From the NCBI GenBank assembly GCA_007128275.1, contig SKXR01000139.1:1-9142 (forward strand): a DNA stretch of 9,142 bases, read 5' to 3'. Made by a program: the position numbers and the translations under genes. Source of the stretch: Kiritimatiellia bacterium. GTDB taxonomy: Bacteria > Verrucomicrobiota > Kiritimatiellia > SLAD01. Positions 1 to 8,144 of this stretch are shown in pieces; the first letter of the stretch is position 1, and each line of letters opens with the position of its first letter. The notes below the pieces were generated by a model, which saw only the letters and a program-made list of their open reading frames with translations, searched no databases and was not told where the DNA came from.

Positions 1-2069
1 AAGTCCTGGGCTTCCCCGGATTCGATTGCCCATGCCGCTGTTTCGATCTGGGTCTTCAGGCTTTCATGAATGCGTTGCTGCAATTCCAGGACCCGCTCGG
101 AGGCTTCGCCCGAGAACCCGGGTGTCAGGTCCATGAACGAAAACAGGGTATCCTCAACCGCCGTGCCGATATCCAGCCGAGCCGTGCAATTGCGATAGGT
201 TCGGACCGTGACTTCATTCAAGGGTTCGGCGGCGACTTTATCCAGCGCTTCCCGCAAGCCGGACCCGGTGTACAGGAATTGATTATGCAATTCTTCCCGC
301 ACGGAACGGGGCACTGCGGCCGCCTTGCCTTCCTCGTCCTCCTCGTAGAACCGGGTGAGCAATGCCCACAGCGCGGGCTCCCGTACGGCGAATTGCTGCA
401 ATCGGACTTCCGGGCGGGTATGCAGCGCGCCGAACTGAAACGGGTTCGTGTAGCCTTTCCAGAGAATAAAGAATCGTACGCCGAACAGCAGCACGATGAC
501 CATCATGGTGAGGTAGAAGATCAGCTCCAGACTCATGTCGTACGGGAGCAACATCAACGCGGCGGTGTAGAGGATTCCGCCGACCAGCGATATCTCGGCA
601 TAGGAATCCTGTTTGAGCATTTCAATATTAAAATCGGCCCGCACAATATCACGCAGCACCACGCCGCCGGAGGCCGTCAACACCCCCATGGCCGGGCCCC
701 ACAACCACAGGGGACTCGATTTCATTTCCACCGCGACGCTCACACCGATCACGGTAAACGCCGCCACCGCCCACGCATCGAAGAACTTGAAGAGTTGACC
801 AAACAGATCGCCCAGCTTTTCCTCGGCGTACGCATCAAACTTTCGCGTCATTTCATGCGAACTACCGTGAAGACCGTCATAGGTCTTAAAGCCGATGAAC
901 GCGACCACCACGACCCCGATCGCCACCAAGACATATTCGGGGGTTTCCAGCACAAACACACGATCCGCGCCCAGGAAGAGGTCGCGCAACACGCCGCCCC
1001 CGATCGCGGGCAGAATGGCCAGCACGAGCGCCCCGAAAATATTGTAGCGTTCCTTGCGTGCCAACAGGACGCCGGACGTGCAAAAGGCCACGATGCCCAT
1101 CAGGTTGAGCACCACAAACCAAGCCTGCCCGGTGGTTATCGACAGGTATACCGGGAGCACAAAATCCCGATGCAGGGCCCGGATGCGTCCGCGCTCGTTC
1201 ATCGCGTGCAAGATGGCGTTGATGCGTTCCAACTCCGTTTCCGTCAGGGATTCCCTGCTGAACATGATATGCACCGGGATTTCGCCCATGTCCGCTCGGA
1301 GTTTCCGGATGCCCTCGGCCTGACCGGTCTCCACCAACATCCGGTCCATGATCAACGGATTGGAGACAAACACGTCCACCCGCCGTTCCAGTATCAGGGC
1401 CAGATTATCGGCGTACCCGGTGGAAGCGACCAACTGCAGCGACGCCGGTGGATCATCGAGAAAATCGGTCAGCTCCTGCGAGCCGTAGACATAGTCTTCC
1501 GTTACGGCAATGCGGAGCGGTGCACCGCGAAGGACTTCGATTAACGCATCCACATCCCGAACCCCGTCCAGGGCTTCAACGCTCTCATGATAATAGATCG
1601 CGTTCTGTTCCGTGCGATAGGGAATGGAGTACACCGCAAAGGCTTCGCGAACTTCCCGATAATACGAGCCCATGACGAAATCGATGTCTCCGGACCGGAG
1701 CCCGTTCAGCAATTCCGCCCAGGACAGGGCATCGAAGGCAACGCGATAACCGGCCTCATCAAAGAGTTCCCGGGCAATCTGTATATCAAGTCCGGTCGCC
1801 GCCACGAGTTCGCCGGGTCTGGCGCTCATCTGATACGGTTCGCGCGGGAACCAGCCGCTACGGAGTTCCGCGGCGGCCGTTTGGGCCTGTGCCGGCGAAG
1901 GCGTGGCCGCCGCCCATAACAAGGCACCCATGCCGAAAAGCCATGACAGGCCTTTTGTTCGCGCATTCCGCCACAAGCGCGGACGTCCACTCACCATCCG
2001 GAACAGACACCCTGATTCGCCGATGCGGGACACCGAGCCTGCGCCCACGTTTCGTTGCATCACTGACAT
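1..2069 (-). CDS. SBP_bac_3-TRIC/UPF0126 fusion membrane protein, 3' end beyond the window
   Basis: Partial gene: 689 complete codons from ATG 2069 with no stop before base 1. I translated it by hand. Residues about 41-63 form a signal peptide (hydrophobic stretch, then SPAQAQ). Residues about 68-305 are a type-3 periplasmic solute-binding domain: R141 is followed ten residues later by Y151 of IPY (family pattern eR...FS.PY), G196-S197 matches the second-lobe GT/GS, and VDVFVSN (231-237) matches the vDavv.D strand. Residues about 314-510 are two three-helix UPF0126 repeats, each with its signature: GGGVLRD (357-363) and GGVVLRD (468-474). A seventh helix follows (about 512-536), then a charged helical tail (about 540 onward), presumably cytosolic. 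TRIC proteins have an outside N-terminus, 3+3+1 helices and an inside C-terminus, which fits this order. Bacterial UPF0126 members are reported as K+ channels or glycine transporters; the fused function is inference. Start 2069 is chosen for an AGGA about 8 nt upstream; ATG 1997 would give a more usual signal peptide. Confidence 0.85.
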   Translation of the reverse strand, partial: MSVMQRNVGAGSVSRIGESGCLFRMVSGRPRLWRNARTKGLSWLFGMGALLWAAATPSPAQAQTAAAELRSGWFPREPYQMSARPGELVAATGLDIQIARELFDEAGYRVAFDALSWAELLNGLRSGDIDFVMGSYYREVREAFAVYSIPYRTEQNAIYYHESVEALDGVRDVDALIEVLRGAPLRIAVTEDYVYGSQELTDFLDDPPASLQLVASTGYADNLALILERRVDVFVSNPLIMDRMLVETGQAEGIRKLRADMGEIPVHIMFSRESLTETELERINAILHAMNERGRIRALHRDFVLPVYLSITTGQAWFVVLNLMGIVAFCTSGVLLARKERYNIFGALVLAILPAIGGGVLRDLFLGADRVFVLETPEYVLVAIGVVVVAFIGFKTYDGLHGSSHEMTRKFDAYAEEKLGDLFGQLFKFFDAWAVAAFTVIGVSVAVEMKSSPLWLWGPAMGVLTASGGVVLRDIVRADFNIEMLKQDSYAEISLVGGILYTAALMLLPYDMSLELIFYLTMMVIVLLFGVRFFILWKGYTNPFQFGALHTRPEVRLQQFAVREPALWALLTRFYEEDEEGKAAAVPRSVREELHNQFLYTGSGLREALDKVAAEPLNEVTVRTYRNCTARLDIGTAVEDTLFSFMDLTPGFSGEASERVLELQQRIHESLKTQIETAAWAIESGEAQD

Positions 2070-2127
2070 AGTCTCTATCCTACGCAGTAAACGCAGGATT
2101 TCGAAGCCGAAAAGAGCGGGAATCAGG

Positions 2128-2155
2128 CATACCACACGTTGCAACGTGTGGTATG
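2128..2155. terminator. Perfect 28-bp palindrome, likely terminator or operator
   Basis: The half-site CATACCACACGTTG is followed directly by its exact reverse complement, so all 28 bases are self-complementary. As RNA it forms a stem of about 12 bp with a TGCA loop. It begins 23 nt after the stop of the vWA gene, the usual place for a terminator at the end of a transcription unit. No U-run follows it immediately; on the minus strand the nearest is CTTTT about 16 nt downstream, so it would be a U-less or bidirectional type. Its unusual perfection and its position 58 bp before the next start codon also suit an operator bound by a dimeric repressor. The sequence alone does not decide between them. 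Confidence 0.5.
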
Positions 2156-2178
2156 AGCGGTTCGTTGCCGCCCATGGA

Positions 2179-3927
2179 TCAGAAATGCATGGGGACGTGA
2201 TCGGCGCCGTAGAGCACGCGCAGGTTATAGGCGGACGCCATACGGCGAATCTCGCGGAGGACGGCGGGATCGCGCGTGCGAATGTGTTCGCCGACCAGAT
2301 GATAGACCTTCTGCCAAGCCCACTCCGTGCGGATCGCGGCTTCGCCGGACGGCGCGTCATCAAAATCAAGCCGGAAAACCATGTCCTTCACTTCCGCGCC
2401 GGACCGGCCCACAATTTGGATGACCGTTTCCCGCGTCTCGGCCGGCTTGCGTCCGTACACCACCAACGGCCGATCCAAATACAGATGCGTCAAGAGGCGC
2501 GGATACATATCCACCCCGGCGCCGGCGACATGGCACCGCAGGTGAGCCAACACCGGCCGGCTTAACTCGTGAGCCAGCCGATTCAACGAAATCGGAATTT
2601 CTCCGGACTCCTCCGTCATGAACGCGTCGCCCCGGTTCTTGTAGCTAAGAAAATCAAGCAGGTACTTATTGACCCGACGCCCGCCGGCCACGGCAAACAC
2701 CGAGACCCGACCCGCATTGGATTCTGAAAATTCAGCGATGATGTCGGTACTGTCCACCACCCCGACCGTGGGAACCCCGTCGCTGATCATGACGGCGATC
2801 ACGGGACGATCCGGCGCGACTTCCATCGCAAGCAATGGTTCCAGCGAAGCAAAAACGTCCGTTCCGCCCTGCGCCCGCAGGTTCTCCACAAAGAACGCCG
2901 CCCGGGACCGGGTCATCGCGTTGACCGGAGTCATTTCACCAAACGCGCGGTCAATGGTGTCATTAAACGCGATGACATCAAACCGGTCGCCGTCACGCAG
3001 CTGTTGCATCCAATGATACAGGCCTTCCTTTCCGCGATCGACGGCACGCTGTGTCATGCTCGCGGAAGCATCTTGGATCAGTAACACATCCTTGTTCAAC
3101 ACCGGCAACGCTTCGGCGCCGTGACGACGGATTTGAATTTGGAAATAGACGTGACCGGGATCAGACGGGTCGCTGTAGGTCGTCAGATCCAGTGCAAGCA
3201 ATTGTTCAATGGGTTGAACTTCGGTGATGTCTTCGGGTTGCTCATCCAGCGCATCCGGAGGGAGCAGCTCCGTCCGGTCCGCAGGTTCGGGCGGCGCATC
3301 CGGCCGGGTGTCGGCGATCGCGCCACGCCCGATGCCGGCGCCGGACCGCAGCCAGCCTTCCCCGCGCACGGCGAGTTCGAAGGCGGGCGAATCCGTGGGC
3401 AGGACGATGTCGGGGGCTAGCGCAGTCCGATCCACGTCCGGCACGGTGCGCCGGGGCAACGCCGCCGTTTCGTCGGGTACGATGCGTTCCCGGATGTGCA
3501 GGATATCCTGCCGCGGATCCCAGCGTTCGCGCTCCAGCTCCGCCTCGGGTTCGGCGAGGGCGCGGTCTTCTCCCGCAAGGGCCACACCGAGATCGGCGGG
3601 TTCCGTCGGCAGGAATTGCTCCATCAATTCACGGAACGCGTCGGCCTCAATGGATTCGGTACGGATCAGGGCCGGGTCCTGCGGCCGAAACCGTTCCGGG
3701 CGTGCCAACGGGTCGAGCACATGACGGCGCACATCGCCGAGGACGACCGGTCGCACGCGCCCGTCCTCGGCCAACCGCGGTGGACTTCCCACCGGCAACG
3801 GGGGGAAATACTGAATCAGAACACCGTGCAAGACCAGGGACAACATCACCGCCACCCCCGCCGCCACGGCGTGCCGTGCGCGCGGCTTATCCCACTCCAA
3901 CCCCGAGCTGTGCAGCGGGTGGTCCAT
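2179..3927 (-). CDS. Membrane-anchored vWA protein with ITIH-like C-terminal region
   Basis: 582 residues. Residues about 19-41 form one hydrophobic helix containing SLVLHG, which resembles the anchor of TonB-type proteins; the rest is probably periplasmic. Residues about 44-250 are proline-rich and acidic with little predicted fold. A von Willebrand factor A domain spans about 278-450 with a complete MIDAS metal site: D286-A-S288-A-S290, T356 in GGTD and D383 in ISDG. The tail (about 475-575) has a YLDRPLVVYGR stretch, a tryptophan-containing WAWQKVYHL helix and a closing MASAYNLRVLYG. These resemble the end of inter-alpha-trypsin-inhibitor heavy-chain-like bacterial proteins, but no N-terminal VIT domain is present. 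It likely makes metal-dependent protein contacts in the envelope; the partner is unknown. The start codon lies only 4 bp after the rho stop codon, with a weak GGCGG upstream, suggesting translational coupling to rho. No link to rho function is implied by the sequence. Confidence 0.88.
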   Translation of the reverse strand: MDHPLHSSGLEWDKPRARHAVAAGVAVMLSLVLHGVLIQYFPPLPVGSPPRLAEDGRVRPVVLGDVRRHVLDPLARPERFRPQDPALIRTESIEADAFRELMEQFLPTEPADLGVALAGEDRALAEPEAELERERWDPRQDILHIRERIVPDETAALPRRTVPDVDRTALAPDIVLPTDSPAFELAVRGEGWLRSGAGIGRGAIADTRPDAPPEPADRTELLPPDALDEQPEDITEVQPIEQLLALDLTTYSDPSDPGHVYFQIQIRRHGAEALPVLNKDVLLIQDASASMTQRAVDRGKEGLYHWMQQLRDGDRFDVIAFNDTIDRAFGEMTPVNAMTRSRAAFFVENLRAQGGTDVFASLEPLLAMEVAPDRPVIAVMISDGVPTVGVVDSTDIIAEFSESNAGRVSVFAVAGGRRVNKYLLDFLSYKNRGDAFMTEESGEIPISLNRLAHELSRPVLAHLRCHVAGAGVDMYPRLLTHLYLDRPLVVYGRKPAETRETVIQIVGRSGAEVKDMVFRLDFDDAPSGEAAIRTEWAWQKVYHLVGEHIRTRDPAVLREIRRMASAYNLRVLYGADHVPMHF

Positions 3928-3931
3928 GCCG

Positions 3932-5356
3932 TCAGCCGCCTTGCAGGTTCATCAGAAACTCCGCATTGCTCTTGGTCTTCTTCAGGCGGTTGATCAGCAA
4001 TTCCATGGCTTCCACCGCCGGCACGTCCTTGAGCGCTTTGCGAAGAATCCAGATCCGATTCAACTCGTCCGGGTGCAAGAGATTCTCTTCCTTGCGCGTA
4101 CCGGACTTCTCGATATTGATCGCCGGGAAGATGCGCTTGTCAACCAGGTTCCGGTCCAGGCCCAGTTCCATGTTGCCCGTACCCTTGAACTCTTCGAAGA
4201 TGACCTCGTCCATGCGACTGCCGGTATCCACAAGGGCCGTGGCGATGATGGTCAAGCTGCCGCCGCCTTCGATGTTGCGCGCGGCGCCAAAGAAGCGCTT
4301 GGGCTTGTGCAACGCGTTCGCGTCCACACCGCCGGACAGAATCTTTCCGCTGTGCGGCTGGAGCGTATTGTACGCGCGCGCCAACCGGGTGATGCTGTCG
4401 AGCAGGATGACGACGTCCTTCCCGTTTTCCACCATGCGTTTGGCCATTTCGATGACAATTTCAGCCACCTGCACATGGCGTTCCGGCGGCTCGTCGAACG
4501 TCGAACTCAAGACTTCCGCCTTGGTGTTCCGCTGCATGTCGGTCACTTCCTCCGGCCGCTCATCAATAAGCAGCACGACCAATTTCGCGTCCGGACTGTT
4601 GGCCGAGATGCTGTTCGCGATCTGCTGCATCAACACGGTCTTACCGGTACGGGGCGGCGCGACGATCAAGCCGCGCTGACCAATCCCGATGGGCGTCAAC
4701 AGGTCCATGACGCGCATGGATATGTTTTCGGCGGCCGTCTCGAGCACGAATCGCCGATCCGGGAAGAGCGGGGTCAGGTGTTCAAACGGAATCAGGTTCT
4801 TGGCCGAATCCGGGGCCTTTTCATTGATCTTCTCCACCTTCAACAGGGCGAAGAACCGTTCCTTTTCCTTCGGCGGCCGGATTTCCCCTTCAATGAAGTC
4901 ACCGGTGCGCAGTCCGAAACGGCGGATTTGGGAGGGCGAGACGTAGATGTCTTCCGGGCACGGAAGATAGTTGTAGTATGGCGACCGCAGAAAACCGAAG
5001 CCGTCCGGAAGAATTTCCAGAATCCCGCGTCCGAACATCCGTCCGTTTTGCCGCGCGTTGGCCTTGAGGATTTCAAAGATCAGCTCGTGCTTCATCAACG
5101 CGCCCAGCTCCGACAAGCCCAGGGTTTCGGCAAACTTGATGAGGTCGGGCACAGACTGGACCTGCAGCTCATGCAGTTTCAGCGGCGGACCGGCCGGACG
5201 CGATTCGTCGTGTTGCGAGACTTCGGGCTCGTCCACGTCATCCATGACCGGCGGGTTGGGTTTCACGTTTCCGCGTTCGCGCTGTCGGGGGGGGTGTCCT
5301 CCGCGTCCGGATCGACCGGAACGGCCTCTACCACGATGTCTTTGTTCTTCAGGCAT
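3932..5356 (-). CDS. rho: Transcription termination factor Rho
   Basis: 474 residues. Rho is the hexameric RNA-dependent ATPase and translocase that ends transcription of untranslated RNA. Order: an arginine/glycine-rich basic N-terminus (residues 6-28, RHRGRGRSGRSGRGG) and an acidic linker; a Rho_N helical domain (about 59-104); the cold-shock-like primary RNA-binding domain (about 107-178, containing DGFGFLR and EDIYVSPSQIRRF); and the RecA-like motor. The motor shows Walker A APPRTGKT (233-240), DERPEEVTDM (265-274), Walker B VVILLD (315-320), the Q-loop region SGKILSGG (336-343), the secondary RNA-binding R-loop FKGTGNMEL and SGTRKEE, whose R421 corresponds to the E. coli R366 arginine finger. 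E. coli has PPKAGKT where this protein has PPRTGKT. The N-terminal extension of about 55 residues probably adds RNA affinity. The start overlaps the coaE stop by 8 bp and has AAGGAG about 10 nt upstream, so it is co-transcribed with coaE. Length and motifs are complete, and function is near certain. Confidence 0.98.
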   Translation of the reverse strand: MPEEQRHRGRGRSGRSGRGGHPPRQRERGNVKPNPPVMDDVDEPEVSQHDESRPAGPPLKLHELQVQSVPDLIKFAETLGLSELGALMKHELIFEILKANARQNGRMFGRGILEILPDGFGFLRSPYYNYLPCPEDIYVSPSQIRRFGLRTGDFIEGEIRPPKEKERFFALLKVEKINEKAPDSAKNLIPFEHLTPLFPDRRFVLETAAENISMRVMDLLTPIGIGQRGLIVAPPRTGKTVLMQQIANSISANSPDAKLVVLLIDERPEEVTDMQRNTKAEVLSSTFDEPPERHVQVAEIVIEMAKRMVENGKDVVILLDSITRLARAYNTLQPHSGKILSGGVDANALHKPKRFFGAARNIEGGGSLTIIATALVDTGSRMDEVIFEEFKGTGNMELGLDRNLVDKRIFPAINIEKSGTRKEENLLHPDELNRIWILRKALKDVPAVEAMELLINRLKKTKSNAEFLMNLQGG

Positions 5357-6005
5357 GTCTATCTATCTCCTTGTTCAAGATTGTTTGCACTATGCGTAGG
5401 GTTCTCTGTTTCAATGTTTCCATGGTGTCGTTGTTTTCTATGCTGTAATCCGCCCGCCGCATCTTTTCTGCCAGCGGCCATTGGGCGGCCAGGCGCCGCC
5501 GGGCCTGCTCTTCCGTCAATCCGCGCCGGGCCATTCGTTCCAACACCCGGTCTTCCGATGCGGCGACACAAAGTACCGCGTCCACGTCGCTTTCGGCGCC
5601 GACTTCGAAGAGCAGCGGAATGATGATCGCGGCCACGCGGTTTTCCTCCCGCATTTCCTGCGCCCATCGTCTCCACGCTTCACGCACGTGTGGATGCACA
5701 ATGGCATTCAGCGCCTCTCGTTCGGAGGGATTTGCGAAAACCCGTTCCCCGAGCGCAGTGCGATTCACTTCGCCGTCTTCCCGCAAGATCGCTTTTCCAA
5801 AACGGGCCACCACGTCATCGTGCGCCATGCCGCCCGGCGCGATAGCCTCGTGCGCCATGGCATCCGTATCGCGCACCGCCACGCCGGCTTCGGACAAAAT
5901 CCGGCCCACCTCGCTCTTCCCGCAGGCAATGCCGCCGGTAATCCCGATCAGGCAGCCGCCCGGCATAAGACGGGGCGTTTCACTCACCGTGCCCTCCTCA
6001 TCCAT
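5349..6005 (-). CDS. coaE: Dephospho-CoA kinase
   Basis: 218 residues from ATG 6005. CoaE performs the last step of coenzyme A synthesis, phosphorylating the 3'-hydroxyl of the ribose of dephospho-CoA with ATP in the cytosol. Seen: P-loop GITGGIACGKS (21-31, Walker A G24 to S31), the substrate-side acid pair RDTDAMAHE (D46, D48), HPHVREAW (104-111), the family PLLFE (130-134), the lid ERMARRGLTEEQARRR (156-171) and the closing ADYSIENN (185-192). A better start is probably GTG at 5987 (212 residues, beginning SETPRL), because GAGGAGG ends 5 nt before it; the ATG at 6005 overlaps the stop of the upstream gene by 8 bp. The family usually has about 200 residues, which fits the shorter form. The gene lies between the GT-C gene and rho and overlaps rho by 8 bp, so all three are likely translated from one message. 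Confidence 0.96.
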   Translation of the reverse strand: MDEEGTVSETPRLMPGGCLIGITGGIACGKSEVGRILSEAGVAVRDTDAMAHEAIAPGGMAHDDVVARFGKAILREDGEVNRTALGERVFANPSEREALNAIVHPHVREAWRRWAQEMREENRVAAIIIPLLFEVGAESDVDAVLCVAASEDRVLERMARRGLTEEQARRRLAAQWPLAEKMRRADYSIENNDTMETLKQRTLRIVQTILNKEIDRHA

Positions 6006-8097
6006 CGTATGGCGTTCCGTTCAACGGCTTCGGCTCGACGGGAGCCTCGTCCTCCAAACGAAGTCGATTCTCTTGCTCGTCCGTCGTTGGCGTGTACTCG
6101 AATCCCTGTTCGCGCAACGACGTCACGTGCCGGACCACTTCGCGCGCGCGGTATTGCGACGGGAACAGCGCCAGCGCCGCCCACGCATAGTCTTCCGCAC
6201 GCGCCAAATCACCCCGCGCCAAGGCGCGCTCCGCATAGATCGTCAACTGGTCCGCCTGTCGTTCATCATCGCGCGAGATGACGCGAAACACGCGGTACTT
6301 CCGATTGCCCCATAGGTACTCGAAATACGCCGCCTCGTGCGGCGCCTCTTCAAACACCCGCGCCGCGGCTTCCGCCGGCGGCTGCAGCGCATCCACAAAG
6401 TAACGCATCTGGAGTTCCGGATTCCGGGTCGCGAACTCCCCCAGGGCGTACACATAAAACACCGCGCCGTGCTCGTCCGCCCAATCCCTGAACGCCTCTT
6501 CGGACTTCGTAAACAGCGTTTCCCCGTATGTGCGAACCCGTTCCCGAATGGCGCGCGTCTCAAATTTCGGATGCAAAATGATGGGGCATTCCCCATAGGC
6601 CAACACCGACGCGCTCACCCCAAAATTGGCGAGTACCGGTTCCGGCGCGGCGTGTTCCCGCAGCCACTCCGTGACCTCTTGCGTTTCCCGGTAATAGACG
6701 TTGGGGCGCCCCCACCGGCCCGGATCCACCAACACCTGCGCCGATTCAACGGTCCATCCGATCAAAAGGAAGGGCCCGACCAGGCACGGGACCCAAGCCC
6801 GTCGCCGTAACGCCCATGCCCACCACCAACCGATACACGCCGCAGCGAAAATCGACACATACACATGGAATCGAACAAAAAAGATATAGGCGATAAAAGA
6901 AGTACAAAAGAAGAATATGTATTGGGGCAACTGGGCGTCTTCGGAATCCGCCGATTCTTTTCGGCGAATCAGTCCGGCGAGCAGGGCGGTCACTATTCCC
7001 ACTAAAACGAGCCACAATTTAGCAGGAAACAGCATGCCTGTCAATGCCCTCGTTGCGGAATCGAGCGCGGGGACCCACATGATGCGCTGATTAAACGTCA
7101 ACAACGAGGGGTCCGCAGGTTTGTTATTGAGAAAGCGGATCTTGGCGACCAGCAATTCCGTAAAATGGCCATAGCTTTCTCCGTAGCTATGCGGGATGGC
7201 CGTTAACAACGCCAACGGCGCCAGTGCGACGAGAATCCGGACCGAAACGGGCGTCGGGCGCAGCCGCGTCAAAGCCCCCTGCAAGAGTACCCCGTAGACG
7301 ATCAGCAAGGGCGGCGCCAAGAGCCATCCGTGCGCCCGATGATACGGCGACAGCAGCCCGACAAGAATCAAGGCGACCGCTTGCGATCCCCACAGGAAAC
7401 GCGCGGACGAATCATGATCCAGTCGGCCGCGCACAGCGCGTACGAGCAATACCACGGCCCATAGGATCACGTAAAACTGGATCATATCCCACGTGGCCAG
7501 GGCCATCCCCAGACAGAGCGCTGAACCCAACGCCCAACAGTGGAAACGCGGTCCGTCCGCGCGGCGCAACGCCCACGCATTCATCGCCAGATGCGCCAAC
7601 AGAAACGGGATCGCATAATTTTCACGAGATACCTCGATGCCCGTAGACCGGATCACGGAGGACAAAGCGACCGCATAGAAGAGCCCGGCCACCGCGCCGG
7701 CACTGCGGGAACGGGTCCAGGCGGCGACCCACCACGCCATGAGCGGAATGGACAGACAAAACCATGCGATCAGAATCCACCGGACCCGATGTTCCAGCGG
7801 GATGGATGACGGCAGTAGCCGGGCAAAGGCGGCATAGACATACTCGGCCAGAACCGTGTCCGTGCGGAATACGTCAATGCCTTCGGGGTACTGAATCATG
7901 GGGTCGCGCGCGGGCAGCCCGCCCCCTTCATAGATCGCCTGCACATTACGGAACTGGAGCGCACTCTCCAAGGTGAACGGCACCTCGCCATCGTAGGCGT
8001 CCATGTTCGCCTGTAGGACGGCATGGCGGACGCCGAAACCGATGACGAAGAGCAACAGCAACCCAATCCCGACAAAGATATATGAAATACGTTTCAT
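5998..8097 (-). CDS. STT3/GT-C-like membrane glycosyltransferase with TPR-like tail
   Basis: 699 residues from ATG 8097 (MKRISY). The frame is open to GTG 8148, but that start lies inside the GTGTCGG repeat and is unlikely; TTG 8109, with GGAGG 11 nt upstream, is an alternative. About 13 hydrophobic helices cover the first 450 residues, as in the GT-C fold of oligosaccharyltransferases. Numbered from GTG 8148, the first outer loop has ESALQFRN (61-68) and LPARDPMIQYPEGID (78-92), matching the STT3-type loop with acidic residues before a yPeG turn. RSTGIEVSRENYAIP (167-181) resembles the second acidic loop motif, and HFTELLVAKIRF (328-339) lies where the outer EL5 loop falls. The soluble C-terminal part (about 485-716) lacks the WWDYG acceptor motif; ANFGVS occupies its approximate place. 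A TPR-like helix pair follows (about 633-672). It probably moves a sugar or glycan from a polyprenyl-linked donor; donor and acceptor are unknown. Its stop overlaps the coaE ATG. Confidence 0.75.
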   Translation of the reverse strand: MKRISYIFVGIGLLLLFVIGFGVRHAVLQANMDAYDGEVPFTLESALQFRNVQAIYEGGGLPARDPMIQYPEGIDVFRTDTVLAEYVYAAFARLLPSSIPLEHRVRWILIAWFCLSIPLMAWWVAAWTRSRSAGAVAGLFYAVALSSVIRSTGIEVSRENYAIPFLLAHLAMNAWALRRADGPRFHCWALGSALCLGMALATWDMIQFYVILWAVVLLVRAVRGRLDHDSSARFLWGSQAVALILVGLLSPYHRAHGWLLAPPLLIVYGVLLQGALTRLRPTPVSVRILVALAPLALLTAIPHSYGESYGHFTELLVAKIRFLNNKPADPSLLTFNQRIMWVPALDSATRALTGMLFPAKLWLVLVGIVTALLAGLIRRKESADSEDAQLPQYIFFFCTSFIAYIFFVRFHVYVSIFAAACIGWWWAWALRRRAWVPCLVGPFLLIGWTVESAQVLVDPGRWGRPNVYYRETQEVTEWLREHAAPEPVLANFGVSASVLAYGECPIILHPKFETRAIRERVRTYGETLFTKSEEAFRDWADEHGAVFYVYALGEFATRNPELQMRYFVDALQPPAEAAARVFEEAPHEAAYFEYLWGNRKYRVFRVISRDDERQADQLTIYAERALARGDLARAEDYAWAALALFPSQYRAREVVRHVTSLREQGFEYTPTTDEQENRLRLEDEAPVEPKPLNGTPYDG

Positions 8098-8144
8098 TCG
8101 TTCATCCAAGAAAACGCCCCCCTCCGAGCTCACGCACAGGACAG

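Noticed and set aside
66..1544. Plus-strand open frame of 492 codons
   Set aside because: It is antisense to the SBP-TRIC gene, has a low-complexity His/Gln/Arg-rich translation and no recognisable domain. Long antisense frames are expected opposite GC-rich genes.
2070..2110. Sigma70-like promoter (TTCGAA, 17-bp spacer, TAGGAT) before the SBP-TRIC gene
   Set aside because: The -35 matches only half of the consensus, and the -10 would overlap the likely Shine-Dalgarno, placing the transcript start at about the start codon.
3926..5623. Plus-strand open frame of 565 codons opposite rho and coaE
   Set aside because: The opposite strand encodes unmistakable Rho and part of CoaE. The antisense translation resembles no family and crosses two genes, so it is a shadow.
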